Origin: Muribaculaceae bacterium
GTDB taxonomy: Bacteria; Bacteroidota; Bacteroidia; Bacteroidales; Muribaculaceae
Direction of reading: 5' to 3'
Length of the DNA: 39,070 nucleotides
Assembly (NCBI GenBank): GCA_017451225.1
Contig: JAFSPZ010000044.1
Coordinates: 1-39,070 of the forward strand
Made by a program: the position numbers and the translations under genes. The stretch's first letter is position 1. Each line of letters begins with the position of its first letter. Shown piece by piece: positions 22,015-30,441 of the stretch. The notes under the pieces were generated by a model that saw only the letters and a list, made by a program, of their open reading frames with translations, was not told the DNA's origin and did not search any database.

Positions 22015-23649
22015 TCAATAATTGGTGATTGGGAATGCTGCCTTGTGTTTGTTGAGCGCTTTGAGTGCAGCCTCAATAGTCTTGTCGCTGCGGTTCACAA
22101 TGGGGTAGTAGGCGCTTTGGCCAAAGACGTCTCGGGCAATGAGTCCCTTTATCACGCTGGTGAGGACATCTTCTGATTGGCGTATGTAATACCATCTGGC
22201 TGGAATGCCTTTGTTGGCAGCATGATTCACAAAGTCGTTAAGAAGATCATCATTTGCAGGCAAATTGCGAAGTAGCTGCTTGTAGTCACTCATCTGACTT
22301 AGCGATGAACGATTCTCAGTAACATATTTCAAGGCATACTCCTGAAGGATGCCGGCACCGTATACAGCTGCAAAATAGGAGGAATAACCTGTAGTGTCGC
22401 GGGGCACAAAAATGTCGGGGATAATGCCACCGCCACCATACACTTTGCGACCGGTGCTTGTCAAGAATATCTTTGTGGAATCAATCTTTATACTGTCCTT
22501 GCTATAAAGCTCTCCATTGCTGTAACGGTCGAGAATGTCTTTCTGGTAGGCACTCTCACCGTTGTTGTAAGGTTTCTGGATGCATCGTCCCGAGGGAGTA
22601 TAATACTTTGCGATGGTGAGGCGAATAGCGCTCTTGTCGGGAAGGTCAAACTGCTGTTGTACCAGACCTTTGCCAAAAGATCTATTACCCACAATCAAGC
22701 CACGGTCGTTGTCTTGGATAGCACCTGCAAACACCTCGCTGGCGCTAGCCGAGAACTCATCGATGAGAACTACCAATTCTTCTTCTTGGAATTGGCCGCG
22801 GCCATCGCTGTAGAAAGTGTTTTCTTCACGACGATAACGTCCTTTGGTGCTCACAATCTTCTTGTCGGCAGGAAGAAACTCGTTAACCATTATAACAGCA
22901 ATTTCAAGGAAACCGCCACCGTTGCCTCTCATGTCGACCATAAAGCGCTTTGCTCCCTCATTTCTCAAGGAGTTGAGAGCTTTTATAAATTCATTATAGG
23001 TATTACGTCCAAATTGCGAAACCTTGACATAGCCAGTCGTCTTGTCAATCATATAACTGGCATCAACCGAAGTCATGGGGACATCGCCACGAGTGATGAC
23101 AAATGACAATTGCTTGCTTTGGCCTTCACGTGCGATTCCAACCTTTACCTTGGTACCTTTATCGCCACGAAGTTTCTCTTTTACTTTGTTGGCATCCATC
23201 TGAGGACCTACGCTGGTAGTGTCGTCGATAGTAACAATCTTGTCGCCTGCCAGTAACCCGGCTCGGTCGCTGGGTCCGCCTGGAATGACTTCCAAAACGA
23301 CAATCGTGTCGTTCATGCGCTGGAACGAGATACCAATTCCTGAGAAACTGCCGTTAAGCTCTTCTTGATTCGCTTTTAGCTCACTGGCCGAGAGATACGA
23401 ACTATGAGGGTCAAGGTTGGCAAGAATGGCTGGTATCGACATCTCAATCAAGTCGTGGGTGTTGATGCTGTCGTCTACATATTCTTGAGAGATGAGGTTG
23501 AGAATTGTATTGAGCTTGCGGTCACTCTGCTTGTTGTATTCTTTGTTGGAAAAAGGATTCCCCATGAAAATTCCCAATACAATACCCAATATCACCGAAA
23601 CGGCGATAGTAAGAGGGAACCAAGCTGTATAATCGCGTCTTTTGTTCAT
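22015..23649 (-). CDS. S41 family C-terminal processing protease (CtpA-like)
   Basis: The 544-residue membrane-anchored periplasmic serine protease has one N-terminal transmembrane or signal segment (about 10-30). It also has the N-terminal helical part (LNTILNLISQEYVDDSIN, LDPHSSYLSASEL), a PDZ domain (about 95-180, FSGIGISFQRMNDTIVV and GGPSDRAGLLAGDKIVTIDD) and the S41 catalytic core. The nucleophile Ser is in EFSASASEVFAGA near residue 300 and the general-base Lys is in RSFGKGLVQ about 25 residues later. The tail after about 420 is variable. It trims C-termini of periplasmic proteins. It lies between the dCMP deaminase and the folate cyclo-ligase genes in a tight operon. Confidence 0.95.
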   Translation of the reverse strand: MNKRRDYTAWFPLTIAVSVILGIVLGIFMGNPFSNKEYNKQSDRKLNTILNLISQEYVDDSINTHDLIEMSIPAILANLDPHSSYLSASELKANQEELNGSFSGIGISFQRMNDTIVVLEVIPGGPSDRAGLLAGDKIVTIDDTTSVGPQMDANKVKEKLRGDKGTKVKVGIAREGQSKQLSFVITRGDVPMTSVDASYMIDKTTGYVKVSQFGRNTYNEFIKALNSLRNEGAKRFMVDMRGNGGGFLEIAVIMVNEFLPADKKIVSTKGRYRREENTFYSDGRGQFQEEELVVLIDEFSASASEVFAGAIQDNDRGLIVGNRSFGKGLVQQQFDLPDKSAIRLTIAKYYTPSGRCIQKPYNNGESAYQKDILDRYSNGELYSKDSIKIDSTKIFLTSTGRKVYGGGGIIPDIFVPRDTTGYSSYFAAVYGAGILQEYALKYVTENRSSLSQMSDYKQLLRNLPANDDLLNDFVNHAANKGIPARWYYIRQSEDVLTSVIKGLIARDVFGQSAYYPIVNRSDKTIEAALKALNKHKAAFPITNY

Positions 23650-23700
23650 TGTGTTCTATGAAAACTCTATTGGAGAAAGAAAAAAGAGAAATTTTAAATT

Positions 23701-24117
23701 TTATATCTCGAGTTGGCAGCATTCAATACCGGCGCGTTTAATCAACTCGATGCCGTCGGTGAGACGATAAATCTCATTGAAAACAACTCGCTTTATGCCT
23801 GCTTGAATAATGAGCTTGGCACACTCGATGCAGGGAGAAGATGTGACATAGAGAGTGGCATCGCGGCTACTGTTGTTGCTCTGAGCAACTTTGGTGATAG
23901 CATTGGCTTCGGCATGTAGAACATAAGCCTTAGTGTGCTCGTTCTCGTCCTCGCACACGTTTTCAAAACCAACAGGTGTGCCGTTGTAACCATCCGAAAT
24001 TATCATCTTGTCCTTAACAATGATGGCTCCCACCTTGCGGCGCTTGCAGTAGGAGTTCTCGGCCCAAATTTGAGCCATTCTCAAATATCTGGAGTCTAAA
24101 ATTTCTTGCTTATCCAT
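23701..24117 (-). CDS. dCMP deaminase family protein (ComEB-like)
   Basis: This is a zinc-dependent cytidine/deoxycytidylate deaminase, expected to convert dCMP to dUMP for thymidylate synthesis. The 138 residues include the family N-terminus (RYLRMAQIWAENSYCKRRKVG), the metal- and proton-shuttle motif LHAEANAI, and the PCxxC zinc motif in TSSPCIECAKLI. The ATG at 24115-24117 is chosen; the longer frame to 24147 adds residues not typical of the family. It heads the minus-strand operon, 51 bases before the protease gene. Confidence 0.93.
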   Translation of the reverse strand: MDKQEILDSRYLRMAQIWAENSYCKRRKVGAIIVKDKMIISDGYNGTPVGFENVCEDENEHTKAYVLHAEANAITKVAQSNNSSRDATLYVTSSPCIECAKLIIQAGIKRVVFNEIYRLTDGIELIKRAGIECCQLEI

Positions 24118-24190
24118 GACGGAAGATTGTAAGCGGCTAAGTGACAATAAAATAAATGTAATGAAATATAGGTAACGTAAAAAACAACTA

Positions 24191-24198
24191 CAAAGGTA
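24191..24198 (-). promoter_or_regulatory. -7 box of the five-gene operon
   Basis: TACCTTTG on the minus strand is a perfect match, giving a leader of about 70 bases before the dCMP deaminase ATG. A TTG lies 24 bases upstream, longer than ideal. Confidence 0.55.
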
Positions 24199-24265
24199 GT
24201 TATTTTATATAATTATTGAAAGCAAAGATTATTATTTTTTTTACAGATTTTTCTAAGGCAGTGCT

Positions 24266-25408
24266 TTATTGAATGTCAAGCACTTTTGAAAACCTTACTT
24301 GGCTTTTATAAACGGGAAATTTGAATGTAAGAATCACACCGCTTTCAAAGACTGCATATACATCCTCATCAATAAGCTCAAAGGTTGAGTCTATCCATTT
24401 GCCTGTGAAGTTATCGGTGAAAATGGTCTTTGTCATTTCTCCTTTTTTCATTCCAAAAGACCATTGTGATTTTTTGACTTGGGCACCATCAATATAGATT
24501 AAATCATAGCCATTGGTTGTCTCAACAAGAGCGATAGTGTATCGACCGCCAAGTTTGAGCCAGGTGTCCTCCATGTCGCGGTCAAGATAAACCCAGTAGC
24601 CTTCATATGGATTCTTAGAAGCCTGGAAATGACTGTCGAGAGCCTCGCGTGTCCATTGGGTAGTGATAGGAAGACCATTGCTTGAGTCGCTTGTTGATGG
24701 CTTTGTGAGAACAGCTCGCTCAATGGAAATCTTGGCACCGGGTCCTACAAGATATCCCACATTAACATGGTCGCATCCATCGTTGATTCTGAGTTCTTCG
24801 GGTGTCAGCTTGTGGATGAGAAGCTCTTTGAGGCCGTTCTTTCCTCCCATCACTTTAATCTCTTGTCCATCAAGCTCAACGCATAGGTAATTATATCCCT
24901 CGTCAAGGTTCATTTCTTTATCAAGAGTTGTGGTTTCCACGATGGTTGCTTTGCCGTTTACAATCTTGTTGAGTTCTATGGTCATTGACCTTGTGTCAAC
25001 AGCTTCGTCATAGGGGTTGGTATTAGTGCATCGTGCGGTCAAGTTCCAGTAGTCTCTCCCATTGTGGTTGAACACTAAGCCACACCGTGTTGACGCAATG
25101 CTCGTCATGCGTCCGTTGGTCCCTTTGACTTTGTAGGTTTTACCTTCTTTATTGTGGAGGTTGGCAAATTTCAAGTAGTATTTATAGTCGCTTTGCGAGT
25201 CTATGAAGGTTGTGTCAAGAACTATAATGCTGGCGCTGCTTTCATTGGCATGCTGCAAGCAGTCTCCATTGATGATGGCCTTGCCGTTGCGCAACTGAGC
25301 AAAGTCGTTGTATTTAGTGCAATAGGATGTGGATGACTGCGCTATTGTTGTGATAGTCGTTAAGGACACCATCAAAAAAACAAATATGGAGTTGATTGCT
25401 TTCTTCAT
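24266..25408 (-). CDS. Secreted protein of unknown family (possible lectin-like plus lipocalin-like parts)
   Basis: The 380-residue protein has a signal peptide (cleavage near TTIAQ, about residue 24). The first half (about 25-235) has the strand pattern and closing GYLVGPGAKISIERAVLTKP seen in concanavalin/LamG-like folds such as DUF1080. The second half (about 255-380: NPYEGYWVYLDRDMEDTWL, GGRYTIALVETTNGYDLIYI, GKWIDSTFELIDEDVYAVFE) looks like a small beta-barrel of lipocalin type. Both fold suggestions come from reading by eye and are inferences; I recognise no named family. The ATG at 25406-25408 begins the signal peptide. It is monocistronic and divergent from the LysE-type exporter gene. 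Confidence 0.75.
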   Translation of the reverse strand: MKKAINSIFVFLMVSLTTITTIAQSSTSYCTKYNDFAQLRNGKAIINGDCLQHANESSASIIVLDTTFIDSQSDYKYYLKFANLHNKEGKTYKVKGTNGRMTSIASTRCGLVFNHNGRDYWNLTARCTNTNPYDEAVDTRSMTIELNKIVNGKATIVETTTLDKEMNLDEGYNYLCVELDGQEIKVMGGKNGLKELLIHKLTPEELRINDGCDHVNVGYLVGPGAKISIERAVLTKPSTSDSSNGLPITTQWTREALDSHFQASKNPYEGYWVYLDRDMEDTWLKLGGRYTIALVETTNGYDLIYIDGAQVKKSQWSFGMKKGEMTKTIFTDNFTGKWIDSTFELIDEDVYAVFESGVILTFKFPVYKSQVRFSKVLDIQ

Positions 25409-25432
25409 TGCGGTTTTTAAAGATTTAAAAAA

Positions 25433-25440
25433 CAAAATTA
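25433..25440 (-). promoter_or_regulatory. -7 box of the orphan secreted-protein gene
   Basis: TAATTTTG on the minus strand matches perfectly, 24 bases before the ATG. No TTG lies at the usual distance. Confidence 0.5.
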
Positions 25441-25513
25441 GGAGTTTTGCCGTTAATGTCGAAATATTTTCAATATTTTTTGATAAAGTTATCTAAAATT
25501 GGAAATAAAGTAG

Positions 25514-25521
25514 TAACTTTG
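25514..25521 (+). promoter_or_regulatory. -7 box of the LysE exporter gene
   Basis: TAACTTTG matches perfectly, 15 bases before the ATG, so the leader would be under ten bases. No well-spaced TTG is seen. Confidence 0.55.
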
Positions 25522-25536
25522 TAGCTGTTTTAAATA

Positions 25537-26184
25537 ATGGGAACAGTTATATCAATCATAGTAGGTTGCCTATCGGTGGGTATTATCTTATCGGCGCCGA
25601 TGGGACCAATTGGAATATTAGTGATACAGCGCACCATGGAGAAAGGCCGCAAGAGTGGTCTTTACACTGGTTATGGTGCTGCTATATCCGATTTGTTCTA
25701 TTGCCTGCTTGCTGGATTGGGACTGTCATTTGTGACCGATTTTATTACCAATCATCAGGATTTGTTCCAGATAGGTGGAAGTATAATTCTTATCATCTTT
25801 GCACTTTTCATGATTTTCCGTAGCCCTGTCAAGGGTATTAAGCATGACGATGGGAAAAAAATCAATTACACTCACGATGCGATTACTGGTTTTGCTTTCA
25901 CCTTGTCAAACCCACTTATCATTTTCTTGATATTCCCACTTTTCGCTCGCTTTGGGTTCCCTTCGTCGGAATTTGAATTCTACCACTATATTATTGGTTA
26001 CCTGTTTATTGTGGTTGGAGCAGTGTTGTGGTGGATGGCCATTACTTTCATTGTTGATAAGCTAAGAGCGAAATTCAACATAAATAGTATGTGGTTGATT
26101 AACAAGATTATGGGTAGTATAATTCTGATTCTTGCAGTTTATGGTTTGGTTTCGGGATTGCTTGCCTACTTTCATGTTATCTGA
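25537..26184 (+). CDS. LysE/RhtB family amino-acid exporter
   Basis: The 215-residue integral membrane protein has about six hydrophobic segments. The family-typical start, SVGIILSAPMGPIGILVIQR, is followed by GRKSGLYTGYGAAISDLFYC, then GFAFTLSNPLIIFLIFPLFA and WWMAITFIVDKLRAKF. LysE-type proteins export basic or neutral amino acids and related small molecules; the substrate cannot be predicted. Its stop codon overlaps the start of the next gene (TGATG), so the two are translationally coupled. The exporter call is secure at family level only. Confidence 0.92.
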   Translation: MGTVISIIVGCLSVGIILSAPMGPIGILVIQRTMEKGRKSGLYTGYGAAISDLFYCLLAGLGLSFVTDFITNHQDLFQIGGSIILIIFALFMIFRSPVKGIKHDDGKKINYTHDAITGFAFTLSNPLIIFLIFPLFARFGFPSSEFEFYHYIIGYLFIVVGAVLWWMAITFIVDKLRAKFNINSMWLINKIMGSIILILAVYGLVSGLLAYFHVI

Positions 26185-26918
26185 TGGAATGTAGCATTAT
26201 TTCTCTTCCTCAACTCGACAAGATGCCCCTGCAGCAGGCAGGACAATACCTTGACTCCAATGTGGAGCATGGGGTGATTGAATTTGTCAACTGGAGCGAG
26301 GAGTTTCCTTATAAGCCTTATTGCACTTTTGTTATTGCCGTGTCGTCGACTCGGCTTTATGTTTTTTTCTCGGTTATCAGTAAAGACTTGCGCGCGGTTA
26401 ACCTAGACGATTTAAGCCCAGTGGCGCAAGACAGTTGTGTGGAATTTTTCATGCAGGTACCTGACAGCAATGAGTATTGGAACTTTGAGTTCAATTGCAT
26501 TGGGACATTGAACGCCAGCCACCGTGAGCAGCGTAATAACCCTGTGCGCCTAAATGCGCAACAACTTAAATCAATTCAACGCTATGCATCGTGTGGAAGC
26601 GAGCCCATTGAAGAACAGGAAGGCACATACTGTTGGGACTTGACAGTGTCAATCCCTCTTGAACTAGTGGGATTGGATGCCGAGAATCTACCCGATTATA
26701 TAATGGGAAATTTCTATAAGTGCGCTGGTAAAACTGCTCATCAGCATTATGTTTCATGGAACCCGATTGATGGAGTTAAGCCCGACTTCCATCGTCCTGA
26801 CTGTTTTGGGAAGTTGTGGTTCCACATGCCTGAGCCTGTTGCAGAACTACGACCAGCTTCCCATGTAGAGAAAAAGAAAAGCCTGAGGCAGAGATTGCTC
26901 AGGCTTATAGGAAAATAG
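26184..26918 (+). CDS. CBM9-like (DOMON-type) carbohydrate-binding family protein, no signal peptide
   Basis: The 244 residues resemble the CBM9-like domain of Bacteroidetes proteins: TFVIAVSSTRLYVFFSVISK, SCVEFFMQVPDSNEYWNFEF, NCIGTLNASHRE and the closing HYVSWNPIDGVKPDFHRPDC followed by FGKLWF. No signal peptide or membrane segment is visible, so it appears cytoplasmic, which is unusual for a carbohydrate-binding fold. The last 25 residues are strongly basic (VEKKKSLRQRLLRLIGK). It overlaps the LysE-type exporter gene by one base, suggesting joint function. A 9-bp hairpin lies inside the 3' end of the coding region (26879-26906). Confidence 0.78.
   Translation: MECSIISLPQLDKMPLQQAGQYLDSNVEHGVIEFVNWSEEFPYKPYCTFVIAVSSTRLYVFFSVISKDLRAVNLDDLSPVAQDSCVEFFMQVPDSNEYWNFEFNCIGTLNASHREQRNNPVRLNAQQLKSIQRYASCGSEPIEEQEGTYCWDLTVSIPLELVGLDAENLPDYIMGNFYKCAGKTAHQHYVSWNPIDGVKPDFHRPDCFGKLWFHMPEPVAELRPASHVEKKKSLRQRLLRLIGK
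26879..26906 (+). other. Stable hairpin inside the 3' end of the CBM9-like gene
   Basis: AAGCCTGAG (26879-26887) pairs perfectly with CTCAGGCTT (26898-26906) around a 10-base loop, ending 12 bases before the end of the gene. No T-run follows, so it could be an mRNA-stability or rho-independent-like end lacking the tail. Confidence 0.55.
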
Positions 26919-26964
26919 TGATAACTTTAACTTCTTAAGTTAAGCGATTAGGCTTTTGTTCCAT

Positions 26965-27909
26965 TCAATGGTTGATTAAATACTGCGAGCTGATCGACTC
27001 GTGGTCGTTGATGCGCTGAATGGTCTCGGCAATCAGTCCAGCAACCGACACTCTCTTGACTTTCTCGCTGCGAGAGGTGTCGTAGTTGATAGAGTCGGAA
27101 ATTACCACCTCGGTTAGGCAACTCTTGTTGATGCGCTCGGTGGCGGGATCGCTCATAACTCCATGAGATGCGATGGCTCTCACCGATTTTGCACCATTCT
27201 TCATCATTACCTCGGCAGCGGTGCAGATTGTTCCTGCGGTGTCAATCATGTCGTCAACAAGAATAACGTTCTTATCTTTTACATCACCGATGATTGTCAT
27301 CTTCTCAACAACATTGGCACGGGCGCGCTGTTTGTGGCACAGTGCCATGGGAACCTTATAATGCTTGGCATACTCTAAAACGCGCTTGGCACCGCCCACG
27401 TCGGGTGACGCAAATACCATGTCTTTAAGTTTTAGCTTATTGATGTAGGGTACAAACACCGATGAAGCATAGAGATGGTTAAGTGGCAGATTGAAGAATC
27501 CTTGAATTTGGTCGGCATGCAGGTCCATAGTGATTATGCTGTCAACACCAGCACTTGTAAGCATTCCGGCTACAAGTTTAGCAGCGATTGATACACGAGG
27601 ACGGTCCTTGCGGTCCTGTCGAGCCCAGCCAAAATAGGGGATAACTGCTGTTACCGACTTCGCCGATGCACGTTTTGCTGCATCAATCATGAGCAGTAGC
27701 TCCATTAAATTGTCGGTGGGAGGGAACATCGACTGGACAAGGTATATCTCGTCGCCCCTCACCGATTCTTCGTATGACACTTGAAACTCACCGTCAGCAA
27801 ACTCGTTAACCTGCATTTCACCAACTTCTATTCCGAGTTTCTTCGCTATCTCATCGGCAAGATATCTTGAATATCTGCCAGAAAAAATTTTGAATGGTTT
27901 TTTGCTCAT
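26965..27909 (-). CDS. prs: Ribose-phosphate pyrophosphokinase
   Basis: PRPP synthetase transfers pyrophosphate from ATP to ribose-5-phosphate and feeds nucleotide, histidine and tryptophan synthesis. The 314 residues match the family length and show KIFSGRYSRYLADEIAKKLG, the flexible-loop and ATP regions (PYFGWARQDRKDRPRVSIAA), SIITMDLHADQIQGFF, and the PRPP-binding loop VILVDDMIDTAGT. The gene is monocistronic on the minus strand. The promoter at 27936-27943 gives a short leader. Confidence 0.97.
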   Translation of the reverse strand: MSKKPFKIFSGRYSRYLADEIAKKLGIEVGEMQVNEFADGEFQVSYEESVRGDEIYLVQSMFPPTDNLMELLLMIDAAKRASAKSVTAVIPYFGWARQDRKDRPRVSIAAKLVAGMLTSAGVDSIITMDLHADQIQGFFNLPLNHLYASSVFVPYINKLKLKDMVFASPDVGGAKRVLEYAKHYKVPMALCHKQRARANVVEKMTIIGDVKDKNVILVDDMIDTAGTICTAAEVMMKNGAKSVRAIASHGVMSDPATERINKSCLTEVVISDSINYDTSRSEKVKRVSVAGLIAETIQRINDHESISSQYLINH

Positions 27910-27935
27910 AATAACGAAGGTCTAAAATCTTACTG

Positions 27936-27943
27936 CAAAAGTA
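27936..27943 (-). promoter_or_regulatory. -7 box of prs
   Basis: TACTTTTG on the minus strand matches perfectly, 26 bases before the ATG. No TTG is seen at 18-21 bases. Confidence 0.55.
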
Positions 27944-27994
27944 ATATATTATTTTGTTTAATCCTATATAATATTGAAAATAATTTTATGAAAA

Positions 27995-29659
27995 TCACAT
28001 TAGTTTGATAATCATAGCATTGCGATGTGGAATTGTGAGTTCGAGCGGTTGGCTGGGGTCGATGTGGAGCGTTAAATCGCTGGCAGTGAGAAGTTCGCGT
28101 GCATTATAACATCCTGATTGCATTCTCATGACATCGAGCGCGTGCTGTGGAGTAATCAAGTTGATGTGTTCATCCTGGTCACCAAAGTTGGCAATGATGA
28201 GTATCCGTTCGTTGCCATAGTGACGGTAGTAGGTATAGACCTTGTCGCAGTTCATCGTTTCGTGATTAACATACATCAAGTCGTAAAACTCGCCTTGCGA
28301 TAAAGCTTTCTCGCTGTTGCACAACCTGAGCACTCTTTTGTAGAAGCGTCGCAATTCTCTCTCTGCCTTGGTGAGTTTTGATGTATCGCACTTGCCGTTG
28401 TTGTACCATCGGCGCATAGAGTCAACGCTCCAATAATCAAAAATAGTGGTGCGTCCGTCTTGTCCGCTGAATCCCTCGGCATCGAGAGCGGGTTCGCCTA
28501 GTTCTTGGCCGCTATACAGCATGAACGGGGCGCGTGATATTGTCGCCGAAACCACCAGTGCTGGTAATGCTTTGAAGGCATCACCTGCAAACTGGGGTGA
28601 AGCAATGCGCTGCTCGTCGTGGTTCTCAAGGAAGTTGAGCATGAAGTCACCTATTCCCTCTACAGCTTGCCAGCATCCTGTGATCGCATTTGCGCTGGCA
28701 TTGCCGCAGGTGATGGCTCGCAAGGTGTCGTAGAGCGATACTTTGTCATATAGGTAGTCGAAGTGGCCATAGTAAATGTATTCGCGATAAATACCCACGT
28801 CATACAGTTCGGCAATGAAAATAACACTTGAATTAACCTCTTTTACTTGTGGTATAGCCCAGTTCCAAAATTCAACAGGTACCATATGAGCCATGTCGCA
28901 GCGGAAACCATCTATGCCTTTCTGCGCCCAGAACTTCAAGATTTCGAGCATCTTGTGCCAAGTCGATGGGATAGGAGAGAAGTGCCTCTGCCAAGAGGCA
29001 TAGTCAAATCCATAATTTAGTTTGACTGTCTCATACCAGTCGTTGACTCCAGGATAGGGATGAAAGCAGTCATTGCCGGTTGCCATTGCCGGTTTTTCGT
29101 AATAGAACTCGTCGCCTTGTCCCAAATCAATGCCGGGAGCGAACTGTTGGTTAGGCATATAGTAGAAGTTGTTTGATGTAGAAAAAGCGAGGTCTTTATT
29201 GTCGCTTTCCCCTAAGTCTTCAACTCCATCAGGTTTAGCGATGCTGTGATACTGGCGTGCTACATGATTTGGCACAAAGTCGATTATGACTTTCATGTCG
29301 GCCTCATGGGTACGTTCCACAAGTTTTTCAAACTCACGCATGCGGTTCTTGACCCTCACTGCAATGTCGGGGTCGATGTCGTAGTAGTCGGTGATGGCGT
29401 AGGGCGAGCCAGCATTACCTTTCACAATAAATGGGTTGCAGTCAGGGATATCTTTATAGTGGGTTTTGTTAGCATGGCGAATCACTCCTGTGTACCACAC
29501 ATGGGTTGCACCCAGGTCTTTCAACTTTTTGAGCACAGGTAGGGTGATGTCGTTCATCTTGCCCGCACCGTTTTGCTTTATTGTGCCATTAGGCACACAG
29601 TGGTCGCATGTGTTGGTGAACAGGCGGGGAAAGAGCTGGTAAATGATGGGTTTTGTCAT
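27995..29659 (-). CDS. Cytoplasmic GH13 alpha-amylase family enzyme
   Basis: The 554-residue glycoside hydrolase family 13 protein has no signal peptide, so it should act on internal glycogen or imported maltodextrin. Visible motifs are VIIDFVPNHVARQY (region I), GIDGFRCDMAHM with the nucleophile Asp near 254 (region II), VIFIAELYDVG with the acid/base Glu near 282 (region III) and LENHDEQR with the Asp near 347 (region IV). The C-terminal 90 residues form the usual beta domain. Its start overlaps the patatin stop (ATGA), so it is translationally coupled. The substrate subfamily cannot be told from the sequence alone. Confidence 0.93.
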   Translation of the reverse strand: MTKPIIYQLFPRLFTNTCDHCVPNGTIKQNGAGKMNDITLPVLKKLKDLGATHVWYTGVIRHANKTHYKDIPDCNPFIVKGNAGSPYAITDYYDIDPDIAVRVKNRMREFEKLVERTHEADMKVIIDFVPNHVARQYHSIAKPDGVEDLGESDNKDLAFSTSNNFYYMPNQQFAPGIDLGQGDEFYYEKPAMATGNDCFHPYPGVNDWYETVKLNYGFDYASWQRHFSPIPSTWHKMLEILKFWAQKGIDGFRCDMAHMVPVEFWNWAIPQVKEVNSSVIFIAELYDVGIYREYIYYGHFDYLYDKVSLYDTLRAITCGNASANAITGCWQAVEGIGDFMLNFLENHDEQRIASPQFAGDAFKALPALVVSATISRAPFMLYSGQELGEPALDAEGFSGQDGRTTIFDYWSVDSMRRWYNNGKCDTSKLTKAERELRRFYKRVLRLCNSEKALSQGEFYDLMYVNHETMNCDKVYTYYRHYGNERILIIANFGDQDEHINLITPQHALDVMRMQSGCYNARELLTASDLTLHIDPSQPLELTIPHRNAMIIKLM

Positions 29660-30441
29660 AATGTCATGCCTTTTATAAGTTCTGAATTCTTAAGTATCTT
29701 CATGGTCTCAAAATAACCTTTCTGTGCAATCTTGTTGGCAGCCTGAGTGTCGAAGGTGCTGTGGCTCTGAATTGAGACGATATCAACAAGAAGGTCGCAC
29801 AGCGCTTTGTCGGCAATGACATTGCGCAAAGTCATGAGTTTATAAGTGCGGTAGGCGAGTGAACGCACGTTCATCTTGATGGGGCCAAGCTTCGACGGGC
29901 TCACGTTGATGCCTATCACGGTGTTGCACAATGGGCGCAGGTAATAAGAGGGCAAATTGTGAAGCACACCACCATCCACGCAGTAGCTGCCGTCGATTTT
30001 TACTGGCTTGAACACCAGCGGTATGCTGCACGAGGCTATTACACGCTCGGCGATGTTGCCCGAGGTAAACGGCATTTCGTGTTGCTGCTCAATGTCGGTG
30101 GCTGCGATAATGGTGGGCAGCCGAAGCTGCTCGATGTTTTCTACGGGCAGATTTTTCGCTATGAATTTTTTGAACTTGTCAAGCTTAAGGAATCCGCTTT
30201 TCGATATGTCAACTTGCAGGAACTTGCTCATGTCAACGTTTCCCATGATGTTGAAAATCTCATCAGCACTCATTCCAGCCGCATAAAATGCTGCCACCAC
30301 ACTTCCTGCACTCACTCCAGCGATGATGTCGGGCTTAATACCCACATCTTCTAGGGCTCGCAGGGCACCTATGTGTGCAAATCCGCGTACTCCACCACCG
30401 CTGAGTGCTAATCCTATGTTATATTTCTTTTCTTTCACCAT
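29656..30441 (-). CDS. Patatin-like phospholipase
   Basis: The 261-residue patatin-domain lipid acyl hydrolase keeps the complete catalytic set. The glycine-rich oxyanion loop is in ALSGGGVRGFAHIGALRAL, the nucleophile Ser44 is in GVSAGS, and the dyad Asp is in YCVDGGVLHNLP near residue 156. It has no signal peptide. It overlaps the gene upstream by seven bases and the amylase gene downstream by four, so all three should be translated as a coupled operon. The physiological lipid substrate is unknown. Confidence 0.93.
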   Translation of the reverse strand: MVKEKKYNIGLALSGGGVRGFAHIGALRALEDVGIKPDIIAGVSAGSVVAAFYAAGMSADEIFNIMGNVDMSKFLQVDISKSGFLKLDKFKKFIAKNLPVENIEQLRLPTIIAATDIEQQHEMPFTSGNIAERVIASCSIPLVFKPVKIDGSYCVDGGVLHNLPSYYLRPLCNTVIGINVSPSKLGPIKMNVRSLAYRTYKLMTLRNVIADKALCDLLVDIVSIQSHSTFDTQAANKIAQKGYFETMKILKNSELIKGMTL

